Source of the DNA: an uncultured Sphingomonadales bacterium
Lineage (GTDB): Bacteria > Pseudomonadota > Alphaproteobacteria > Sphingomonadales > Sphingomonadaceae
Length of the DNA: 10,366 nt
NCBI GenBank assembly: GCA_903828025.1
Contig: CAIKKO010000030.1
Location: 1 to 10,366, forward strand
Direction of reading: 5' to 3'
Part shown: one piece after another, positions 5,463-10,097 of the stretch
Layout of the letters: the number at the start of each line of letters is the position of its first letter
Position numbering within the stretch: the stretch's first letter is position 1
The notes under the pieces: model-generated
Seen by the model: the letters and a program-made list of their open reading frames with translations, nothing else
Told to the model about the DNA's origin: nothing
Databases searched by the model: none
Made by a program: the position numbers and the translations under genes

Positions 5463-6146
5463 CTACAGGCCGCCGACCAGCAGCGCGAGGCTGAGCGCCG
5501 CCGCATTGGCCACCGCATGGATCAGCATCGACGCGGGAAGGCCGATGCGCAAGCGCGTGTAGCTCAGCAGCATGCCGGTCCAGAGCTGCGGCAGCACCAT
5601 CGGCACCAGGGCCCACGAGATCCGCGGGTAGTTGGTCAGGTGCGAGAGGCCGAAGATCAGGACCGAAAGCCAGAACAACGCCGGGAATGCCGCAACGAAC
5701 CACTGCGGCACACCCCGGCGGCGCAGCCACCACCAGCCGCCCGGTGCGATCAGGCCCATGGCCAGCACGCCAAAGCTCGCCGGAATCTCCCACACATGGT
5801 AGTTCACCATGGCCAGCAGCGCCCCGGCTATCAGCGCACAGGCCAGCAACCATAGCGCGCGCATGCGCCCCGTCAGCCAGCCGCGAAACACGATCTCCTC
5901 CCCCAGCGGCGCGATCACCACCACCAGCGGCACCAGCCAGCCCTTCGACACCGCGCCAAACGCCTCGGGCGCGGGCAGACCCATCGCCGATTGCCAGAGC
6001 TGCAGCAGCGGTGAGAGCACCACCAGCAGGACAACGAGGTGAAACGCCAGCAGCGCCAGCATGGTGCGCCACGCCGCAAACCCGCTCGGCTGCATGAGCC
6101 GGGGCCGGGCCAGATAAGCGCCAAATTCGCGAAGCAGAGCCATCAT
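5463..6146 (-). CDS. CPBP-family intramembrane metalloprotease (CAAX protease/bacteriocin-processing type)
   Basis: This 227-residue polytopic inner-membrane protein has hydrophobic stretches at about 27-50, 70-81, 97-114, 123-136, 150-167, 178-196 and 204-224. The three CPBP motifs are present: E83-E84-xxx-R88 (GEEIVFRGW), F165-xxx-H169 (FGLSH) and H210-xxx-N214 (HAVAN). All the metal-binding and catalytic-type residues are intact, so it is probably an active glutamic/metallo-type intramembrane protease. Substrates of stand-alone bacterial members are generally unknown, and no peptide precursor gene is beside it. Tandem ATGs (6146-6144 and 6143-6141) leave the start ambiguous by one codon. 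It is divergent from yebC across 127 bases and convergent with gapR. Confidence 0.9.
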   Translation of the reverse strand: MMALLREFGAYLARPRLMQPSGFAAWRTMLALLAFHLVVLLVVLSPLLQLWQSAMGLPAPEAFGAVSKGWLVPLVVVIAPLGEEIVFRGWLTGRMRALWLLACALIAGALLAMVNYHVWEIPASFGVLAMGLIAPGGWWWLRRRGVPQWFVAAFPALFWLSVLIFGLSHLTNYPRISWALVPMVLPQLWTGMLLSYTRLRIGLPASMLIHAVANAAALSLALLVGGL

Positions 6147-6205
6147 GCCTCGCTTGTGGCCCAGTGCGGGTTAAAACCGCGTTGTCCCCGCAAGCGCACA
6201 GGCAA

Positions 6206-6234
6206 TTGCCGCGCGGGCGTGTCTCGGCTAGTGG
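6206..6234 (+). promoter_or_regulatory. Putative promoter of yebC
   Basis: TTGCCG (6206-6211), 17 bases, then TAGTGG (6229-6234) in the context GGCTAGTG. The predicted start near 6241 leaves a leader of about 33 bases. It has the same TTGC-N17-TAG layout as the candidates before the phosphatase and parD genes. No second, divergent promoter for the CPBP gene was convincing in this 127-base interval. Confidence 0.28.
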
Positions 6235-6273
6235 CGCTGGAGCGATCCACCTGAAAGCCACAAGCAGTAGACC

Positions 6274-7038
6274 ATGGCAGGCCATTCCAAATTCAAGAAC
6301 ATCATGCACCGCAAGGGCGCGCAGGACAAAAAGCGCTCGGCGCAGTTCTCCAAGCTCAGCCGCGAAATCACCGTCGCGGCCAAGATGGGCATGCCCGATC
6401 CGGACATGAACCCGCGCCTGCGTGCCGCGGTCAACGCGGCCAAGGCGCAGTCGATGCCCAAGGACAACATCCAGCGCGCGATCGACAAGGCGAGCAAGGG
6501 CGACGGCGATAACTACGAGGAAGTGCGCTATGAAGGCTATGGCCCGGGCGGCGTCTCGCTGATCGTCGAGGCCTTGACCGACAACCGCAACCGCACCGCG
6601 ACCAACGTGCGCACCGCCTTTGCCAAGAACGGCGGCAATCTTGGTGCCTCGGGCGCAGTGAGCCACGGGTTCGAACGGCTCGGCCTGATCGAATATCCGG
6701 GCAAAGCGGGCGACGAGGACAAAGTGCTCGAAGCCGCGATCGAAGCGGGGGCCGATGATGTCGAGAGCGATATGGGCGACGGCGACGAGAACCCCGGCAG
6801 CCATCAGATCTGGGTCTCGATCGAAGCCCTCCACCCCGTCGCGCGCGAGCTCGAAAAGACGCTGGGCGAAGCCGAAGGCGTGAAGCTGGCATGGAAGCCC
6901 AGCCTCAAGACCACGGTCGATGCCGAAACCGCCGCCACGCTGCTCAAGCTGATCGACGTGCTGGATGACGACGACGACGTCCAGACCGTCTGGGGCAATT
7001 ACGAAATCCCCGACGACGTGATGGAAAAGCTGGGTTGA
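6274..7038 (+). CDS. yebC: YebC/PmpR-family protein (transcriptional regulator / TACO1-type translation factor)
   Basis: The product is 254 residues, full length. The N-terminal signature AGHSKFKNIMHRKGAQDKKR (2-21) and the central YEGYGPGGVSLIVEALTDNR (89-108) are diagnostic of YebC/TACO1. The acidic loop DDVESDMGDGDE follows in the second domain. YebC proteins were first described as DNA-binding regulators, including of ruv genes. More recent work links related proteins to relief of ribosome stalling at proline-rich stretches. The K/R-rich N-terminus fits nucleic-acid binding. The ATG at 6274 is fixed by the conserved MAGHSK start; only a poor ribosome site (AGCAGTAG) precedes it. It heads the plus-strand run into ruvC, a common bacterial order. 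Confidence 0.95.
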   Translation: MAGHSKFKNIMHRKGAQDKKRSAQFSKLSREITVAAKMGMPDPDMNPRLRAAVNAAKAQSMPKDNIQRAIDKASKGDGDNYEEVRYEGYGPGGVSLIVEALTDNRNRTATNVRTAFAKNGGNLGASGAVSHGFERLGLIEYPGKAGDEDKVLEAAIEAGADDVESDMGDGDENPGSHQIWVSIEALHPVARELEKTLGEAEGVKLAWKPSLKTTVDAETAATLLKLIDVLDDDDDVQTVWGNYEIPDDVMEKLG

Positions 7039-7051
7039 GGCCCTTGCGGCG

Positions 7052-7138
7052 ATGATGCCTCTGGCGGGCTGCGCGCTGACCGTGGCGCTGTACCTTGCGA
7101 TGATGCACATCGGCCCGCGCTTCGGGCTGAAGCTGTGA
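7052..7138 (+). CDS. Possible 28-residue membrane miniprotein between yebC and ruvC
   Basis: ATG 7052 opens a 28-codon frame ending at TGA 7136-7138. The predicted peptide is mostly one hydrophobic helix (MPLAGCALTVALYLAMMHIG) with a basic tail (PRFGLKL), the look of a single-pass small membrane protein. GAGG at 7037-7040 sits 11 bases upstream and overlaps the yebC stop, so initiation by ribosomes finishing yebC is conceivable. A second ATG follows at once. Nothing else supports it: no family is recognised, and frames this short arise by chance in GC-rich DNA. Confidence 0.35.
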   Translation: MMPLAGCALTVALYLAMMHIGPRFGLKL

Positions 7139-7159
7139 AGGGTTTTGCACCAACCCCCT

Positions 7160-7234
7160 CCCCGTTCGTGTCGAGCGATGTCGAGACACCAGACGCGGTG
7201 CATGGTGTCACGACTGCGCTCGACACGAACGGGG
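7160..7234. repeat. REP-like palindromic element upstream of ruvC
   Basis: The outer arms CCCCGTTCGTGTCGAGC (7160-7176) and GCTCGACACGAACGGGG (7218-7234) are exact 17-base complements. The pairing continues inward with short mismatches: GTCG-A-GACACCA (7180-7191) against TGGTGTC-A-CGAC (7203-7214), leaving an 11-base apical loop. The whole 75 bases can form one long interrupted hairpin. The half-unit GTTCGTGTCGAGC...GTCGAGACACC resembles intergenic palindromic repeats I associate with sphingomonad genomes, so a dispersed REP/BIME-type element is likely. There is no T-tract on the 3' side. It ends 28 bases before the ruvC ATG and could influence termination after yebC or mRNA stability. Confidence 0.75.
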
Positions 7235-7262
7235 GTGGGAGTTCAAAAATTCAACGTATGCC

Positions 7263-7739
7263 ATGATCATCCTCGGCATCGACCCGGGCCTCACCTGCAC
7301 CGGCTGGGGCGTGGTGGCGAAAGCAGGCAGCCGCCTCTCGCACATCGCCAACGGCCAGATCCGCACCAATGCCAAGGCGGGCATGGCCGAGCGGCTGGTC
7401 GAGCTGGACGCGGGCCTCGCCGCCGTGATCGCGCAGCACTGGCCCGATGCGGGGGCGGTCGAGGAAGTGTTCGTCAACGTGAACCCGCAATCGACGCTCA
7501 AGCTGGGGCAGGCGCGCGGGGTGGCGATGCTGGCGGTGGCGCGCGCAGGCCTGCCCGTTGCTGAATACCCCACCAAAGTCATCAAGAAGGCGCTGGTCGG
7601 CACCGGCGGCGCGGAAAAGGCGCAAGTGCAGGCCATGCTCAAAGTGCTGCTGCCCGGCGTCGTGCTCGCGGGTGAGGACGCGGCGGATGCGCTGGCCGTC
7701 GCGATCACCCATGCCAATATGCTGGGCAGCCATCGTTAA
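7263..7739 (+). CDS. ruvC: Crossover junction endodeoxyribonuclease RuvC
   Basis: This 158-residue RNase H-fold nuclease cuts Holliday junctions symmetrically as a dimer, together with RuvAB. The four catalytic acids are in place: D7 in IIGLxIDPGL context (LGIDPGL), E67 in AVEEVFVN, and D139 and D142 in GEDAADALAVAITH. The family's NPQSTLKLGQARG stretch is at 74-86. Length is slightly short of E. coli RuvC, and the C-terminus ends normally. ATG 7263 is set by the conserved MIILGIDPG; no Shine-Dalgarno is evident (AACGTATGCC precedes it). It lies 28 bases after the palindromic element. Its TAA is inside a perfect 20-base palindrome. Confidence 0.96.
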   Translation: MIILGIDPGLTCTGWGVVAKAGSRLSHIANGQIRTNAKAGMAERLVELDAGLAAVIAQHWPDAGAVEEVFVNVNPQSTLKLGQARGVAMLAVARAGLPVAEYPTKVIKKALVGTGGAEKAQVQAMLKVLLPGVVLAGEDAADALAVAITHANMLGSHR

Positions 7740-7757
7740 GGTCTGGCGCCAGACCTT
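7738..7757. promoter_or_regulatory. Perfect 20-bp palindrome overlapping the ruvC stop codon
   Basis: AAGGTCTGGC followed directly by its exact complement GCCAGACCTT makes a 20-base dyad with no spacer. The last two bases of the ruvC TAA are its first two bases. No T-tract follows, so it is not a standard terminator. It could be a dimeric regulator's operator for the downstream DUF4337-ruvA transcript, or an mRNA hairpin. Perfect dyads of this length are very unlikely by chance at a chosen site; function is unknown. Confidence 0.6.
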
Positions 7758-7758
7758 G

Positions 7759-7791
7759 CCAAACCGTCATTTGACTGGCGGTGCGGTTTGG
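7759..7791. repeat. 8-bp inverted repeat before the DUF4337 gene
   Basis: CCAAACCG (7759-7766) and CGGTTTGG (7784-7791) are exact complements separated by 17 bases, one base after the 20-bp palindrome. The right arm ends 13 bases before ATG 7805. In RNA it would place a stem close to the ribosome site of the next gene. Confidence 0.5.
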
Positions 7792-7804
7792 TGAAGCTGG
7801 GCGC

Positions 7805-8359
7805 ATGGAAATCGAAGTCAGCGCCGAAGCGAAAGACAAGCGGCTCAACCGCCTCATCGCCATCACCGTGGTGATCCTCTCGGTGTTCACGGGCCTGTGC
7901 AACATCAAGGACGGCAATATCGTGCAGGCGATGCAGGCCGCGCAGGCCGCCTCGATCGACACCTGGAACGAATATCAGGCGACCAAGACCAAGCTGCACC
8001 TCGCCGAGGCCACGCGCCTGCAACTCGCCACGCTCGCCGCGCCGGGCAAGGCCGATGCCGCGCTGGTCCAACTCGACAAGGACATCGCCAAGTACAAGGC
8101 CGAAGCGCCCGATCTGGCCAAAGCCGCCAAGGCGCAAGGCGACCTTTACGACGCGCTCAACGTCCACGACGACCAGTTCGACGCGGGGGACGCAGCCATC
8201 TCCACCGCGATCTCGCTCGCCGCCGTCGCCGCGCTCGCTGAAAGCGCGATGCTGCTTTATGCGGCCTGGGTGTTCGGCGCGTTCGGGCTGTTCATGGGGC
8301 TCAACGGCTTTCTTGGCGGCAGCTTCCATCCCTCGGTGCTGAGCACGTTTCTGGGATAA
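7805..8359 (+). CDS. DUF4337-type membrane protein between ruvC and ruvA
   Basis: With ATG 7805 the product has 184 residues. Layout: short charged N-terminus; a transmembrane helix at about 16-32; a long, charged, mostly helical region (50-128, containing DTWNEYQATKTKLHLAE and the repeated LDKDIAKYKAEAPDLAKAAKA), probably periplasmic or coiled-coil; then hydrophobic segments at about 131-148 and 150-171. This pattern and the 'DTWNEYQAKxxK' type sequence fit DUF4337, a family without known function. GTG 7781 is an in-frame alternative adding eight residues, but it lies within the inverted repeat. The ribosome site is poor. Composition is like the host. It interrupts the usual ruvC-ruvA adjacency. 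Confidence 0.8.
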   Translation: MEIEVSAEAKDKRLNRLIAITVVILSVFTGLCNIKDGNIVQAMQAAQAASIDTWNEYQATKTKLHLAEATRLQLATLAAPGKADAALVQLDKDIAKYKAEAPDLAKAAKAQGDLYDALNVHDDQFDAGDAAISTAISLAAVAALAESAMLLYAAWVFGAFGLFMGLNGFLGGSFHPSVLSTFLG

Positions 8360-8411
8360 GCCCCGCGTAAGGGCTGGCGGAGCGCCGGGATCGCTGCCAT
8401 AAGAACAAACC

Positions 8412-9032
8412 ATGATCGCAAAGCTCACCGGCCTGCTCGACGATTTCGGCCCCGATTGGGCGATCATCGACGTGAACGGCGTCGGCTACCTCGTCCACTG
8501 CTCGGCCAAGACGCTCACGCAGCTCGGCATCCGGGGTGACCGGGTGGTGGTCCACACCGAACTGCAGGTCTCCGAAAACGACCAGCGCCTGATCGGCTTC
8601 GCCAGCGCGGGCGAGCGCGGCTGGTTCCGCCTGCTCACTGCCGTGCAAGGCGTGGGCAGCAAAGTCGCGCTCGCGATCCTCTCCGCGCTCTCGGCCGAAG
8701 AAATCCAGCGCGCCTGCGCGGGCGGAGACGCCGCGATGGTCGCGCGCGCCCAAGGCGTCGGCCCCAAACTCGCCAGCCGCATCGTCAACGAACTCAAGGA
8801 CAAAGCCGGCGGCGTGGCCCCGATTGCGGCCGGCCCCGGCACCCCGCCGATCGAGGGGTTGGGCGCGGCACCTGCCGGCTCGCTGAGCGCCGACGCCATC
8901 TCGGCGCTGCAGAACCTGGGCTTCAAGCCCGCCGTCGCCAGCATGGCGGTGGCGGCGGCGGTGAAGGAACTGGGCGATGATGCGGGGCTGAACGAGCTGG
9001 TGCGGGTGGCGCTGAAGCGGGCGACGGGGTGA
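8412..9032 (+). CDS. ruvA: Holliday junction branch migration protein RuvA
   Basis: This 206-residue protein forms the tetrameric clamp on Holliday junctions and loads RuvB. The N-terminal OB-fold (1-64) starts MIAKLTGLL and includes the DVNGVGYLVHCS strand. Two helix-hairpin-helix motifs follow, at AVQGVGSKVALAIL (77-90) and RAQGVGPKLASRIV (112-125). An acidic-pin/linker region of Ala, Gly and Pro (132-157) follows, then the RuvB-binding domain III (158-206, SADAISALQNLGFK). All parts are present. ATG 8412 is fixed by homology to the family start; it lacks a Shine-Dalgarno. Its TGA shares its A with the next gene's ATG (9030-9034), which suggests coupling. Unusually, ruvB is not next but about 1.06 kb further on. 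Confidence 0.96.
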   Translation: MIAKLTGLLDDFGPDWAIIDVNGVGYLVHCSAKTLTQLGIRGDRVVVHTELQVSENDQRLIGFASAGERGWFRLLTAVQGVGSKVALAILSALSAEEIQRACAGGDAAMVARAQGVGPKLASRIVNELKDKAGGVAPIAAGPGTPPIEGLGAAPAGSLSADAISALQNLGFKPAVASMAVAAAVKELGDDAGLNELVRVALKRATG

Positions 9033-9511
9033 TGGAGCCAAAGCTTCAAAAAATGATGCAGTTTGTGGATCACTGCAGCGATCCCAAGAAGCTGCGGCAA
9101 CTTGCCAAGAATGCCGAGGAGCAGGGAGCGGATGACGTTGCTCAGGCAGCAAGAAGAAAACTCTACAGCATCTTGCCGGCTGACGAACCCGGAACAATCG
9201 AACATGCTGTCTGGCAATCCATTTATGCTCTTGAGGACGTGCTTAAGCAGGAGCGGGGCAAGACAATCATGTTGTCGCGCACCCGCCAGAAGATTGCGCG
9301 CCAAGGGGAAATCCAATGTGTTGCCGATCTCGTTCGTGGGCCGGCTTCGGAAGGTTTTCGAATGCTTCTCGAACGCAACTTGCTGGAGTTGTCATTCGAG
9401 GCAGTCGCTTTGCAATTCCCCGAAAAGTTCGATGCGGAGCTGCTTGATGCCGCAGAAATCAGGTTGTCTGACGTGGGATACTCCATTCGTGATCCATCAG
9501 CAGCGAGCTAG
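9032..9511 (+). CDS. Unknown soluble protein, AT-richer than surroundings, inserted after ruvA
   Basis: This is a 159-residue protein I do not recognise. It has no signal peptide, membrane helix or cysteine motif. The N-terminal third (PKKLRQLAKNAEEQGADDVAQAARRKLY, residues 18-45, quoted here only in part: KLRQLAKNAEEQGADD) looks like a helical-repeat hairpin. The middle (WQSIYALEDVLKQERGK, then LSRTRQKIARQGE) is basic. The C-terminal third (EGFRMLLERNLLELSFEAV, then FPEKFDAELLDAAEIRL) reads as more helices. By hand count, 9061-9480 is about 54 percent G+C, while ruvA upstream is around 70 or more. ATG 9032 overlaps the ruvA stop by one base; GTG 9029 is one codon earlier. It could belong functionally with the toxin-antitoxin pair downstream or be a passenger. 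Acquisition by transfer is likely. Confidence 0.75.
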   Translation: MEPKLQKMMQFVDHCSDPKKLRQLAKNAEEQGADDVAQAARRKLYSILPADEPGTIEHAVWQSIYALEDVLKQERGKTIMLSRTRQKIARQGEIQCVADLVRGPASEGFRMLLERNLLELSFEAVALQFPEKFDAELLDAAEIRLSDVGYSIRDPSAAS

Positions 9512-9521
9512 TCGCAGGCCT

Positions 9522-9550
9522 TTGCCATCCAAACGAAAAAACGGTAGTCT
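9522..9550 (+). promoter_or_regulatory. Putative promoter of parDE, predicted to give a leaderless parD mRNA
   Basis: TTGCCA (9522-9527, five of six to TTGACA), 17 bases, then TAGTCT (9545-9550). The usual start six or seven bases downstream falls at 9556-9557, on or next to the A of the parD ATG. No Shine-Dalgarno is present. TTTGCCAT occurs twice exactly 30 bases apart (9521-9528 and 9551-9558), bracketing the promoter. These copies could be antitoxin-binding half-sites for autorepression, which is inference. Confidence 0.45.
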
Positions 9551-9556
9551 TTTGCC

Positions 9557-9802
9557 ATGACCGACCTCAGCTTTTCCCTCCCAGACATGCTCCAAAACCG
9601 CATCGAACAGCGCATCGCCGAGGCCGGCTATGCTGATGCGGGTGACTACTTGCGCGATCTGATCCGTCGTGATCTGGCCGAAGCGGAGGAGGACGCCGCC
9701 TGGGTCCGGGCGCGCCTCGCCGAAGGGGAAGCTTCGGGATACCTCGATGCTGATCCGCGCGAGGTGCTCGGGGAGATCATGGCGAAACTGCCTGATGCAT
9801 GA
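9557..9802 (+). CDS. parD: ParD-type ribbon-helix-helix antitoxin
   Basis: This 81-residue protein has a start typical of CopG/RHH antitoxins: the beta-strand LSFSLPDML (4-12), then helix A (QNRIEQRIAEAG), the turn YADAGDYLRDLIRRDL (helix B, 25-40) and an acidic, flexible tail that would wrap the toxin. The family represses its own promoter as a dimer and neutralises ParE by binding it. Length is normal. It is followed by parE with an 8-base overlap (9795-9802), the standard antitoxin-first layout. There is no ribosome site upstream; see the leaderless promoter call. G+C is moderately below the ruv genes. Whether it pairs with this ParE rests on adjacency. Confidence 0.9.
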   Translation: MTDLSFSLPDMLQNRIEQRIAEAGYADAGDYLRDLIRRDLAEAEEDAAWVRARLAEGEASGYLDADPREVLGEIMAKLPDA

Positions 9803-10097
9803 ATTTCGGATTGCCCGGCAGGCGCAGAAGGACCTTGAAGATATTCAAACACGCAGCCTGAACGAATTCGGCGTGCAGACCACGCGGGCATTTATGGCGG
9901 GATTCGACACGATTTTTCTTCGGCTGCGAAGTTACCCCCTGATCGGGCGGGTGCGCCCCGAATACGGTCGTGGCGTCCGCAGTTGCCTGCACGCCCCCTA
10001 CTTTGTCTTCTACCGGTACGAAGCCGATGTCGTGTCGATTCAGCGCATCCTGCACACCGCACGGCGGACCCAGCCTATTGGCAAAGGCGAGCCATGA
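9795..10097 (+). CDS. parE: ParE-type toxin (RelE/ParE superfamily)
   Basis: This is a 100-residue protein with the ParE/RelE fold signatures. FRIARQAQKDLEDI (4-17) forms the first strand and helix. TTRAFMAGFDTIFLRLRSYPLIGR (29-52, of which SYPLIGR is the most telling) is the second helix and turn. RSCLHAPYFVFYRYEADVVSIQRILHTAR, with its LHAPYFVFYRY strand and IQRILHTARR end, completes the sheet. Family members poison DNA gyrase; some RelE relatives cleave mRNA instead. The YFVFYRY and ILH-xR arrangement favours ParE. It appears complete, with no frameshift. The start ATG 9795 lies inside parD. Its TGA overlaps the ruvB start as ATGA (10094-10097), so translation of the toxin and of the RuvB motor is probably coupled. 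Confidence 0.9.
   Translation: MHEFRIARQAQKDLEDIQTRSLNEFGVQTTRAFMAGFDTIFLRLRSYPLIGRVRPEYGRGVRSCLHAPYFVFYRYEADVVSIQRILHTARRTQPIGKGEP

Noticed and set aside
5380..7203. 607-codon open frame on the minus strand opposite yebC and the CPBP gene
   Set aside because: It is the antisense shadow of GC-rich genes. It runs through yebC, whose frame has clear family motifs, and its own translation is Arg/Ala/Gly/His-rich with no recognisable domain.
7160..7234. Treating the long palindrome as a Rho-independent terminator or a CRISPR-like repeat
   Set aside because: No T-tract follows either arm, and there is only one unit with no regularly spaced spacers, so neither label fits.
8301..9197. 298-codon minus-strand open frame over ruvA
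   Set aside because: It is the shadow of ruvA, which has intact OB-fold and HhH motifs, and it runs across three adjacent genes.
9029..10097. Insertion-sequence or integron origin of the ruvA-ruvB cargo
   Set aside because: No transposase or integrase, no terminal inverted repeats, and no target-site duplication were found at the edges. The overlaps with ruvA and ruvB leave no residual flanking DNA.
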